A stretch of DNA of 64,000 nt, taken from the NCBI GenBank assembly GCA_963677655.1, contig OY782088.1. One strand, written 5' to 3'. This DNA comes from Saccharicrinis sp963677655 (GTDB lineage Bacteria > Bacteroidota > Bacteroidia > Bacteroidales > Marinilabiliaceae). The notes beneath the pieces are model-generated. The model did not search any database and was not told where the DNA came from. It worked only from the letters and a program-made list of their open reading frames with translations. Position 1 is the stretch's first letter; each line of letters opens with the position of its first letter. The position numbers were made by a program, and so were the translations under genes. Shown piece by piece: positions 26,464 to 35,146 of this stretch.

Positions 26464-26810
26464 CTAAGGTGTTGTGCGTTTATTAGTTTTTTATATAACG
26501 ATTTTGCTCTGAAAATAGTATTTGCTAAATGTGTAAAATAATAAATAAAATCTCATACTCCAATAAAAGACGGTATAAAATATTTATAAATAAATACAAA
26601 AATTAACAAAAATTCACAATGATGTTGATGTTTAATCTGTTAAGTCATAAAAAAAGTTAGGTTATATAACTGTATGTTTTTCTTTCATTGGTTATGAAAA
26701 ACTATTAAAAATACTTAGTCCGCTCAAAAACTATGTGAAAATATGAAATTTTATGATTTAAATTTATATGGTAGTATCATATTTATCTATATTGCCTAAA
26801 ATTAAAAATT
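26464..26810. other. Intergenic region between divergent genes
   Basis: 347 AT-rich bases lie between the divergent starts of the lipoprotein gene and the permease gene. I see no gene, RNA or strong inverted repeat here; both promoters must lie within it, but no clear TAnnTTTG box could be placed. Confidence 0.6.
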
Positions 26811-27911
26811 ATGGATATACACTCTAAACCATATACTTTTGATAGGGTTGTAAGAATTTTACTTTCTGTTGGATTTTTACTAGGCTTTTATTTCTTGCTT
26901 AATAGGTTAAGTGGAGTTTTAATTCCTTTTTTAGTAGCATTGCTAATTGCCTATTTAATAAATCCATTGGTTGACTTTTTACAATTTAAATTAAAGTTTA
27001 AATATCGTGTTCTTTCTGTAATTACAAGTTTGTTAATTGTATTTGGCAGTATCTATTTTCTTGCAATATGGTTAATTCCTCAGTTTATTTCAGAAATGAC
27101 AAAAATGGTTGAGTTAATAAAAGAATATTTAAGCCAATCTTCATTTTCAAGCTTTATACCTAAGGAAGTGTTTGTTTGGATTAATGATTATATGGATCAT
27201 CTAAAAATAGAAGATTTAATCAATCCTCAAAATGTTGCAGGAGGAGTAAAAAAAGTATTTGGACAAGCGTGGAATATATTTTCAGGATCGGTAAATTTTT
27301 TATTTAGTTTAATGAGTCTTTTAATTATACTAGTATATTTAGTATTTCTCTTAATAGATTTCAAACAAATTTCAGCAGGATGGTCAAAGTTGGTACCTCC
27401 TAATTATCGAGGGCAGGTCACTCAGATTTTTGAAGATTTAAAATCCGGAATGCATATTTATTTTCGAGCTCAAGGCTTAATTGCTTTAATAGTTGGTGTT
27501 TTGTTAGCTATTGGTTTTAAGATTATTGGTTTACCTATGGCAATTATAATAGGTTTATTTATAGGTGCTCTAAATATTGTTCCTTATTTACAAATTGCAG
27601 GTTTAGTACCAGTTGCCCTTCTATCCTTATTAAAAGCAATGGAAACGCAACAAAGTTTTTGGCATGTAATATTAATGGCTTTAATAGTTGTTGCAATAGT
27701 TCAGATAATACAAGAAACAATATTGGTACCTAAAATAATGGGGAAAGTCTATGGTTTACATCCTGCTATTATTTTGTTGTCATTATCTATATGGGGTAGT
27801 TTGTTAGGTTTATTAGGTATGTTAGTTGCGTTACCTGTTACAACTTTGTTATTTTCATATTATAATAGGTTTGTATTACAAAATGATGACATAGATAATA
27901 TAACTGATTAA
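26811..27911 (+). CDS. AI-2E family (PerM-like) permease
   Basis: A 366-residue integral membrane protein with about eight helices and the long extracellular domain (about 85-150) between the third and fourth helix. The family block GLPMAIIIGLFIGALNIVPYL and GLHPAIILLSLSIWGSLLG are present. The family includes TqsA (AI-2 exporter) and sodium-proton antiporters, so the substrate is open. It is followed by a clear terminator and then by a gene on the other strand. Confidence 0.88.
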   Translation: MDIHSKPYTFDRVVRILLSVGFLLGFYFLLNRLSGVLIPFLVALLIAYLINPLVDFLQFKLKFKYRVLSVITSLLIVFGSIYFLAIWLIPQFISEMTKMVELIKEYLSQSSFSSFIPKEVFVWINDYMDHLKIEDLINPQNVAGGVKKVFGQAWNIFSGSVNFLFSLMSLLIILVYLVFLLIDFKQISAGWSKLVPPNYRGQVTQIFEDLKSGMHIYFRAQGLIALIVGVLLAIGFKIIGLPMAIIIGLFIGALNIVPYLQIAGLVPVALLSLLKAMETQQSFWHVILMALIVVAIVQIIQETILVPKIMGKVYGLHPAIILLSLSIWGSLLGLLGMLVALPVTTLLFSYYNRFVLQNDDIDNITD

Positions 27912-27927
27912 TGTTTTTTCAATATAA

Positions 27928-27957
27928 AACCCATTCCTAAATTAATAAGAATGGGTT
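27928..27957. terminator. Terminator between permease gene and WM-repeat gene
   Basis: aacccattc (27928-27936) and gaatgggtt (27949-27957) form a 9-base stem with a 12-base loop, followed by a T-rich stretch on the plus strand and preceded by A's, so it can serve the two convergent genes. Confidence 0.65.
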
Positions 27958-28018
27958 ATTTTGAAATATATAGGTTAATATGTGAAGTACTTTTGATTGG
28001 ACAAGCAATGATAGATTC

Positions 28019-28798
28019 TTAACCTTGTTTTTTATCTGTGTTGGTATTGTTATGATCTATTAACCAACTATCAAGATCTGTCATCCATGCCTCAATTGTT
28101 AAGGATTCTTCTATAATGTTTTGATTGAAGTCATATAATTCTGCTTCGTTCATGTTTTCTGAAGTAATCCATGTACAACATTGAATCATCCAATCTTTAA
28201 TTACCAATTCTTCTTCTTGAGGGAAATTTATTTCGTTCCACTGATCCTCTGTTAATAAAGGTACTTCCCAGTTTTTTGTACTCAACATCCAAGATTCTAG
28301 TTCTAGATCTTCTTCATAAAGCATGTCGTAGTCCATATGATTTGTAGTAACCCAATCATTTGTAGATAACATCCAATCTTCTATTACAAGTGCCTCTTCT
28401 TCGTATTCTGCTAAAACAATATTAGATGTAGCTGGTACCAACCATTCCGAAGTATTAAGCATCCAGTCTTTAATTTCCAATGTTTCTTCTGTAGATGTAG
28501 AATAGGTCGATGCTGTTGAAGTAGGTTTTGTTAACCAGGTAGAATAATCTAACATCCAACTTTCAATTTCAAGAGTTTCTTCATTCTCGAATAATTCATT
28601 TGTTAATGATAAGGAGTGATTTTTTGCAACTTCATTAGGAGTGGTTGCTAGTTCTGATGTATAAGTATATGACTTAAACATTTCTTTTTCCTGAAACTGA
28701 ATAGTTTTGTAAATGCCAAATGCTAATAATAAGATGCTTACGCTAATTAATACTGCTACTGCATTTAATTGGTGGTGATGATTAACTTGTGTTTTCAT
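28019..28798 (-). CDS. Membrane-anchored protein with six WM...W repeats, unknown function
   Basis: I do not recognise a named family. The 259-residue protein has one N-terminal membrane helix (about 14-30) and an acidic outer part with six copies of a motif of the form E-x-L-x-I-x-x-W-M-x5-W. The tryptophan pairs are W81/W88, W112/W119, W142/W149, W170/W177, W203/W210 and W238/W245, always exactly seven residues apart, with 28-35 residues between copies. Net charge is strongly negative. The repeats diverge at other positions, so they are under selection at the tryptophans. A strong ggagga ribosome-binding site (near 28808-28813) precedes the start. It faces the permease gene and is transcribed toward it. 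Confidence 0.8.
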   Translation of the reverse strand: MKTQVNHHHQLNAVAVLISVSILLLAFGIYKTIQFQEKEMFKSYTYTSELATTPNEVAKNHSLSLTNELFENEETLEIESWMLDYSTWLTKPTSTASTYSTSTEETLEIKDWMLNTSEWLVPATSNIVLAEYEEEALVIEDWMLSTNDWVTTNHMDYDMLYEEDLELESWMLSTKNWEVPLLTEDQWNEINFPQEEELVIKDWMIQCCTWITSENMNEAELYDFNQNIIEESLTIEAWMTDLDSWLIDHNNTNTDKKQG

Positions 28799-28978
28799 TG
28801 CTTTATCCTCCAGTTATTGATTAATCTGTTAACTAGATTTCATTTATTGTGCCGAAAACTGTAAGTTGTTTTAATTTAGGGTTTTATGTGGAGTATGGCG
28901 TTGGTTTGATATTTTTTATTTGAACGGAAAGGAACGAATAGGTGTACGAATTTGTACAGTGGATAAAAAGAAAGGGAC

Positions 28979-29605
28979 TTAATCAAGTCCCTTATATTTT
29001 TGTCTAAGTTTATTTAAATCTCTTGATAGACTTTGTTCTCTTTCAAGTGCCCATTTTCTATGTGCATCAAACTCTTCCTGCTTTTCAATTAAATCTTGTT
29101 TTGTTTTTGAAGTAACAGCATGACTACGTTTAAATAATAGAAACATGACAATGAAGGCGGCAGCAAGTATAAAAACTAACGACCACACAAAAATATTATA
29201 AGAACTTTTCCCCATCAAAATACCTAAGAATACAAAACTATCTTTCTCTTTTGTAGCATATGAAAGTTTTTCGTTCGTATCTTTTAAAGTGGTTTTTAAA
29301 CTATTGATTTCACTTTTTTGTTTTTCACTTTCTGTTTCAAGGTTAGTAATAGACTCCTTTAATACTTTGATTGAATCAAGTGTATTGGATTTAATTTTTT
29401 GGAGTGAGGTCTTTTTTACTACTTTATAGGCTTCGTATGATTCTGATTTATTGAAAATGTAATCAAACTGGCTGTCTAATGTACCAGAATCTAAGCTTGG
29501 TTTGTTTTCTGAAGTTTCTTCTTGTGCATTAATTGAGAATAAACTAATTAAGAAGATTGAACTTAGAACGAGCGTTTTAAAAGTTAGTGTTTTCACGGTA
29601 TCCAT
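28979..29605 (-). CDS. Coiled-coil membrane protein (family often called tRNA guanine-N1 methyltransferase in error)
   Basis: A 208-residue protein with a signal peptide (to about residue 28 from the ATG at 29605), an acidic linker, a coiled coil (about 60-125), one membrane helix (about 140-160) and a second charged helix at the C-terminus. The pattern QFDYIFNKSESYEAYKVVKK matches a conserved Bacteroidota family often annotated as tRNA (guanine-N1)-methyltransferase, but it has no SPOUT or SAM-binding motif. Function unknown. It starts about 70 bases after the mdh terminator, so it may have its own promoter. Confidence 0.7.
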   Translation of the reverse strand: MDTVKTLTFKTLVLSSIFLISLFSINAQEETSENKPSLDSGTLDSQFDYIFNKSESYEAYKVVKKTSLQKIKSNTLDSIKVLKESITNLETESEKQKSEINSLKTTLKDTNEKLSYATKEKDSFVFLGILMGKSSYNIFVWSLVFILAAAFIVMFLLFKRSHAVTSKTKQDLIEKQEEFDAHRKWALEREQSLSRDLNKLRQKYKGLD

Positions 29606-29671
29606 TTTTAAAATTGTTGTGTTGTGACATATTTTTATCAAAATAACGTAAAAATTTGGAAAAAAGTAAAT

Positions 29672-29698
29672 AAAAAAACCCGCTACTTTTGTAGCGGG
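29672..29698 (-). terminator. Strong intrinsic terminator of mdh
   Basis: The stem cccgctac (29679-29686) with gtagcggg (29691-29698) and a 4-base loop, followed on the minus strand by seven T's (29672-29678), is a textbook intrinsic terminator, 24 bases after the mdh stop. Confidence 0.92.
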
Positions 29699-29721
29699 CT
29701 GTATTTTTATTGAAAGTAATC

Positions 29722-30645
29722 TTATTTGTTAAGTACATTCATTACTTCTAATACGTGTTTTCTACTAGTTTCTAATAACGCTTTTTCATCGTCATTTAAC
29801 TTAAGTTCTAATACTTTTTCAACACCATTCTTACCAAGAACAACAGGAACACCAAGGTAACAATCATCAATACCGTATTCACCTTCAAGTTTAATACAAA
29901 CTGGGAATACTCTTTTTTGATCTTTAATAATTGCTTCAACCATTTGAGCAGCTGCAGATCCAGGAGCATACCATGCTGAAGTTCCCATTAGTTTTACTAA
30001 TTCGCCACCACCAAATTTAGTTCTTTCGATAATTGCATTTAGTTTTTCTTCTTCAATAAGCTCTGTTACAGGAATACCTCCAACTGTTGTATAACGAGGA
30101 AGTGGAACCATTGTATCTCCGTGACCACCCATAAGTACAGCTTGAATATCTTTTGGAGAAACATTTAATTCCTCAGCTAAGAAAGCTCTGTAACGTGCAG
30201 TATCTAAAATCCCTGCCATACCAATTACTCTTGAACGTGGGAATTTAGAACTGATATGAGCTTGGTATGTCATCACATCTAAAGGATTTGATACAATAAC
30301 AATAATTGCATCAGGAGAATATTTAACAACATTTTCTGTAACTGTTTTTACAATTCCAGCATTTGTCGAAATAAGATCATCGCGGCTCATCCCTGGTTTA
30401 CGAGGTAATCCTGAAGTGATTACAACAACGTCAGAACCAGCAGTTTTTTCGTAGTCGTTTGTTGAACCTATAGTGCGAGTGTCATAAAGGTTTATAGGTG
30501 CTTTTTGCCAAATATCTAAAGCTTTACCTTCTGCTACACCTTCTTTAATGTCTACTAGAACTACCTCATTAGCTACTTCGCGGTAAGCTAATACGTCAGC
30601 GCAGGTAGCCCCTACGTTTCCTGCTCCTACTACAGTTACTTTCAT
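29722..30645 (-). CDS. mdh: Malate dehydrogenase (NAD-dependent, LDH-like)
   Basis: This enzyme interconverts malate and oxaloacetate in central carbon metabolism. The 307-residue protein has the NAD-binding GAGNVGATCADVLAYREV, the VDIKEG acidic tip, the catalytic GGHGDTMVPLPRY (His-Asp relay) and the arginine of GLPRKPGMSRDDL that picks malate over lactate. It belongs to the LDH-like Mdh type found in many Bacteroidota. It stands alone, with its own strong terminator. Confidence 0.95.
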   Translation of the reverse strand: MKVTVVGAGNVGATCADVLAYREVANEVVLVDIKEGVAEGKALDIWQKAPINLYDTRTIGSTNDYEKTAGSDVVVITSGLPRKPGMSRDDLISTNAGIVKTVTENVVKYSPDAIIVIVSNPLDVMTYQAHISSKFPRSRVIGMAGILDTARYRAFLAEELNVSPKDIQAVLMGGHGDTMVPLPRYTTVGGIPVTELIEEEKLNAIIERTKFGGGELVKLMGTSAWYAPGSAAAQMVEAIIKDQKRVFPVCIKLEGEYGIDDCYLGVPVVLGKNGVEKVLELKLNDDEKALLETSRKHVLEVMNVLNK

Positions 30646-30821
30646 AATTGTATTACTTTAAATTTTTCTATATTCTGTTTAGTGATATCCTTATAAATAA
30701 GAAACACAAATATATTAAGTTGATTTTAATTACAGATATTTTTCTTCAATTATATACGATGTTTAACAACATTAAATGAGAAAACTACATTTTTTGTATA
30801 AATAGGTCTAAATAATCAGGT

Positions 30822-32048
30822 TTATTTAGGCTCTTCAAGTAAAATTTTTGATCCTTCAGTTAAACCATCAATAATTCTAATTTGTGTTTCATTTTCACCA
30901 CCTATATTAACATTCACTTTCTCGATATTGTTTATGTTTTTTCGGTAAACATATTTAATAGAATCATTTCCAAATACTGCTTCTCGGGGAATAACCAAAG
31001 CTGAATCAATGTTGGATACAATAATTTTATTATAGGTTGTCATTCCAGGCAGTATTTTTTTATCGGAATTTAGGATTTTGATTAGTATTGTAAATCCATT
31101 CATACGTGTTCCTGAAATGGATTGTCCAATGTTTGCTATTTTAGTTATTTTTCCTTCGAAATTAACTTTGGGGAATGCATCTATAGAAAGATTTACATCC
31201 TGATTTAATTGTACTTTTGAAATGTCAATTTCTTTGACAATAGCTTCTGATTGTAACGTGTTTAAATTAGGTATAGTTGCAATAACAGGCTGCCACCTTC
31301 CCACATCATCACCAACCTTTATCTTTCTACCGCGCCAGCTTTTTCCATATACAACCATTCCGTCTGATGGAGAAGTTACATATAATTGAGATCTTAAATT
31401 TTCAAGCTGAGTTTTTATTTTATTTTCATGATTAACTTTCTTCTCCAGCCTTGTTACTTTGCTTTTGTGTTTTTGTATTTCCTTGCTATAATTCCTTTCT
31501 GCGGTTTGAAGGTTTAGTTTTGCTTTTTTTAGACTAATAAGAGCTTGTCTTTGCGTAGCTTTTGATTCATATTGAGATTGATCAACCGTTATTTTACTTT
31601 CTTCCAGTGCATCTTTTGCATTTATAATAGCGTCTCTTTTTTCACTTAATTCAATAGCACTATCAATTTTTGCTGTTTGAAGGTTGTTGGTATACTCTTC
31701 AATATTATCACTTACTGTTTTTATTCTACTTTCAACATCTGCAGGGTCTAGTTTGGCAATGAAATCACCTTTCTTAACTTTTGTTCCTTCGCTAACAAGA
31801 TCAGTAATTTTAAGATACCAGATTTCTAATTCGCGGTTTTTCATTATATCAGGAATATTAATTGTTTCATATTCCTGGGCCACAATTTCACCTTCTGCTA
31901 TAACTTCTTGAATAAAGTTTGTACGTTCTACTTTTACAATAGACTTTTTATCTATGGCTTCTCCTGTATATATCCACCATATTATGATTATAGAAATCAC
32001 TGAGATAGACAAAATCAGGTAAGACTTTTTATTGATGATGTTTTTCAT
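30822..32048 (-). CDS. HlyD/MFP-type efflux adaptor (second copy)
   Basis: A 408-residue periplasmic adaptor: one N-terminal membrane helix (about 8-27), lipoyl half-motifs, a long coiled-coil hairpin (about 90-210) and beta-barrel parts, with VTSPSDGMVVYGKSWRGRKIKVGD and a closing VIPREAVFGNDSI. The likely start is the ATG at 32048. It is the last gene of the efflux operon and resembles the adaptor at 35147-36481 across the lipoyl region (both contain GDDVGRWQPV or an equivalent GSTVNRWMPK), so it is a divergent duplicate. Confidence 0.85.
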   Translation of the reverse strand: MKNIINKKSYLILSISVISIIIIWWIYTGEAIDKKSIVKVERTNFIQEVIAEGEIVAQEYETINIPDIMKNRELEIWYLKITDLVSEGTKVKKGDFIAKLDPADVESRIKTVSDNIEEYTNNLQTAKIDSAIELSEKRDAIINAKDALEESKITVDQSQYESKATQRQALISLKKAKLNLQTAERNYSKEIQKHKSKVTRLEKKVNHENKIKTQLENLRSQLYVTSPSDGMVVYGKSWRGRKIKVGDDVGRWQPVIATIPNLNTLQSEAIVKEIDISKVQLNQDVNLSIDAFPKVNFEGKITKIANIGQSISGTRMNGFTILIKILNSDKKILPGMTTYNKIIVSNIDSALVIPREAVFGNDSIKYVYRKNINNIEKVNVNIGGENETQIRIIDGLTEGSKILLEEPK

Positions 32049-32177
32049 ATACTCTAAATTATCATTCAAATGCAATATGGGACTAACCTATATATTATAT
32101 TTCTATTTGAGAAGTGTTTGATTTAATGGATTTTGTGATTCTCATGGTTATTTCCCTTTTATCCGAATTGATTAAGG

Positions 32178-33662
32178 TTATCTCTGTAGTAGATAATCTA
32201 ATTCTTTTATTAGTGTTGAGTTGTTTTTAAAGTCGTGTAAGGTTATTTCTCTTATGTTGTAATAACTTTCCCAATAACTTTGTATGCTTTCAATATAGTT
32301 TCGTTTTGCAGCATCAACAGAATTACGGGCTGAGTTTAATTTAATAACGTCAATCTTACCAATTAAAAAGCGTTGTTTTGTTACATCATAACCTTTTTGT
32401 GCTATGGTGTCAGCTTTCGCAGCAATATTAACCTGGTCTTCCTGCATATTAAACTTCATTACTTCCATAAATACATTCTGTTCAAAATCTATTTTTGCCT
32501 GTCGAACTGTAGCTTCCACTACTTGCTTGTTAGATTTTGCCATTTGTACCTGGCCTCTTTTCAATCCCCAGTCAATAATAGGTACATCTAATGATAGTCT
32601 AACAATTTGTTCATCACCATAAGGAGTTTTATAAACATCATCAAAGTTGCCTGAATTTTTATTATATCCTAAATTAACCAGGATGCTGGCATCAATTCCA
32701 TTTTCACCTCTGGCTTCAGCGATTCTTTGATTGGCTTCTATAAGTTGTTGCTTATAAGAAAGCAAATCAGGATTGTTTTCATATGCCTTGGCAAGAGCTT
32801 GATCTACTTTTATTTTAAAAGAAGGAATTTTAGAGGGTATAAGGCATTCTATTTGAACGTTTTTTTCTAATCCTAAAAAGGAATTGATTTCAGATTTTGC
32901 CTGTTCCAGATTTAGTTTAGCTTCACTAAGATTCATATTGGCGTTTAGGTAACTGAGTTCAAGATCCAGCAACTCATCTTGTGTAACTGTACCAATTTCA
33001 AAACGGCCTTGCCCTATTCTATATAAAGTGTCGGCATTAGAAAGGTTTGTTTGCGCTATTTTAAGATTTATTTCAGCTTCGGCTAATCCAAAGAATACAT
33101 TTACCGTATTTAGAGATAGTTCTTGCAGACTTTGCAAATACTCTTTTTTTGCTTGTTCAAATTCTAATGGTTCAATAAGCGAGTTCCATTTGAACTCATT
33201 ATACCCGTTTAGAGGTTGATATAATCCTATAGAAATTGGAGTGGAGGAGAACGAAAGATTACCACTTTCTAAGTTTTCAATCCGATTAAAGTCACTACTT
33301 GCAGATATTGATCCACCTGTGAAAGTAAGATTTTGAGTGAGATCAAGAGATCCGTAGGATGTGAAGTTTTCATAAGGTGTTAAAACATCTTCTCCATCTT
33401 CGTATCGGGAAGTAATAGTTCTTTGATAGTTAATTGGGGTTGTGTTTAATTCAAGGGATGGCCTTTTTTCTGCTTTATAGCTTCTGTAATTCCAATATTT
33501 GGCCAGGTACATGTTTTTTTGTCTGAAATTATATATGGATTGTATTTCAGCAATATTTATTGCTTCTTCAAGAGTTAATTTTAGATGTACATCTTTTTGT
33601 TCTTGAGCTTGTAATTGAAAAACACTTGTGAAGAAAAATATAAGAATTATTAATTGTTTCAT
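32178..33662 (-). CDS. TolC-family outer-membrane efflux protein
   Basis: A 494-residue outer-membrane channel of the TolC fold with two long coiled-coil halves. It starts with a signal peptide ending near QLQAQ, and shows the repeats LEEAINIAEIQS and LDLELSYLNANMNLSEAKLNLEQAKSE, typical of the family. It would form the outer-membrane exit for the permease and adaptors encoded beside it. It lies 117 bases after the permease gene. Confidence 0.9.
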   Translation of the reverse strand: MKQLIILIFFFTSVFQLQAQEQKDVHLKLTLEEAINIAEIQSIYNFRQKNMYLAKYWNYRSYKAEKRPSLELNTTPINYQRTITSRYEDGEDVLTPYENFTSYGSLDLTQNLTFTGGSISASSDFNRIENLESGNLSFSSTPISIGLYQPLNGYNEFKWNSLIEPLEFEQAKKEYLQSLQELSLNTVNVFFGLAEAEINLKIAQTNLSNADTLYRIGQGRFEIGTVTQDELLDLELSYLNANMNLSEAKLNLEQAKSEINSFLGLEKNVQIECLIPSKIPSFKIKVDQALAKAYENNPDLLSYKQQLIEANQRIAEARGENGIDASILVNLGYNKNSGNFDDVYKTPYGDEQIVRLSLDVPIIDWGLKRGQVQMAKSNKQVVEATVRQAKIDFEQNVFMEVMKFNMQEDQVNIAAKADTIAQKGYDVTKQRFLIGKIDVIKLNSARNSVDAAKRNYIESIQSYWESYYNIREITLHDFKNNSTLIKELDYLLQR

Positions 33663-33779
33663 CTGTTTTGTATTATTAGGATCAAGTATATTATGCTTAA
33701 TATTCTTTTCCCATTTGTCAGTTTTTATACTTTAATATTGAGTCAGTTATCAATATATTTTCACCTTATATCTAAATGT

Positions 33780-35144
33780 TTAATGTCTTAATGATTCGAC
33801 AGGATCCTGTTCTGCAGCCTTTTTAGCAGGTAAGTATCCGAAAATCACACCAACGGTAGCAGAAACTCCAAAAGCAACAACTACTGAAAAAACAGAAACT
33901 ATAGTTTTGATTCCTGCAGTTATTTCAATAATGTATGCCAAAGAAACTCCGAGAATTATTCCAATTAATCCACCTACTACACTAATTAAAGTTGATTCAG
34001 CAAGGAATTGAACAACAATATCTTTACGTGATGCACCAATAGCCTGTCGTGTACCAATCTCTCGAATTCGTTCCCATACCGAAGCAAGCATAATATTCAT
34101 AATGCCAATACCACCAACTAATAGAGAAATTCCTGCAATTGCTCCAAGTACAATGTTGAAAATATCATTTGTTTTTTGTTGCTGTTTAAGTAATAATTCA
34201 GGAACTGTAACTTCGAAATCATACATATCAAAATGTCTTCTCAATAGCATTCGTTTAATAATATCCGCAGTTATACTTAGTTGTTCAGTTTCTTTTACTT
34301 GCACTACAATTTTATCCAGCTGGTTTTGAATGGTTTGTTCTTCCTCGTCGCTTGTCGTATTACCTCTGCCTCTACCTCGGCTCATTCTTTCTAAAAGTTC
34401 AGGATTAATTCTTGAGCGATCTTTAAAACGCAATAACAGTGTTTTTGAAGGAATAAAAACTTTATTGTCCGAAGAACTAATACCCATTTCATCTGAGGCA
34501 GAAGATGTAAAGTCTCGTTGTTCTGCTACTCCAACTATTTCCAGCCAGTTTTCACCTATTTTAATGTATTTTCCAACAGGATCTTCCTGATTGAAGAATT
34601 TCTGTTTTACATTCTGACCAATTACACAAACCGGAAGTCCTTTTTTATTTTGAATAGGATTAAAAATCTTACCTGTCTCAATTGTAATGTTTAGTAATGA
34701 AAAGTAATCAGTTGATACTCCTTCTAAAACAATTGGATAACTTTTGCCTTCATTGACAGCATAATAGTTCATTGAAATAACAGGACTTACCTGGGCCACC
34801 GAGGGGATTGTTTGGATTATGGCTTGAGCATCTTGTAATGTTAAACCACGAGATTTTCTTTTTCCTTTTTTGTCAATGTCCTCATCATCCGAAGAATCAG
34901 TGTCAGATACAATTTCATCTTTAACAGGAGTGATGATAATGTTATTAACTCCGACCAGTTTAATTTGTTCTAATACTTCTTGTTGGGCTCCTTTTCCAAT
35001 GGCTAACATACTAATTACAGCTGCCACACCAAACATAATACCTAATCCTGTAAGTAACGATTTTACAGTATTGGCCAGTATCGCCTCAATTGCAATAATT
35101 ACATCGTGTATATATCGCCTATAAAGTCTTTGAAGTTCTTTCAT
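33780..35144 (-). CDS. MacB-like ABC transporter permease
   Basis: A 454-residue permease with a short N-terminal cytoplasmic part, a membrane helix at about 25-50, a large periplasmic core (MacB_PCD type, about 60-330), then three helices of the FtsX fold (about 330-450), with GGIGIMNIMLASVWERIREIGTRQAIGAS as the classic MacB/LolC signature. It lacks the ATPase domain found in the MacB of Proteobacteria, so a separate ATPase is needed; none is present in this window. A charged DSSDDEDIDKKGKRK insert is seen near residue 90. Two bases separate it from the adaptor gene. Confidence 0.9.
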   Translation of the reverse strand: MKELQRLYRRYIHDVIIAIEAILANTVKSLLTGLGIMFGVAAVISMLAIGKGAQQEVLEQIKLVGVNNIIITPVKDEIVSDTDSSDDEDIDKKGKRKSRGLTLQDAQAIIQTIPSVAQVSPVISMNYYAVNEGKSYPIVLEGVSTDYFSLLNITIETGKIFNPIQNKKGLPVCVIGQNVKQKFFNQEDPVGKYIKIGENWLEIVGVAEQRDFTSSASDEMGISSSDNKVFIPSKTLLLRFKDRSRINPELLERMSRGRGRGNTTSDEEEQTIQNQLDKIVVQVKETEQLSITADIIKRMLLRRHFDMYDFEVTVPELLLKQQQKTNDIFNIVLGAIAGISLLVGGIGIMNIMLASVWERIREIGTRQAIGASRKDIVVQFLAESTLISVVGGLIGIILGVSLAYIIEITAGIKTIVSVFSVVVAFGVSATVGVIFGYLPAKKAAEQDPVESLRH

Positions 35145-35146
35145 AC

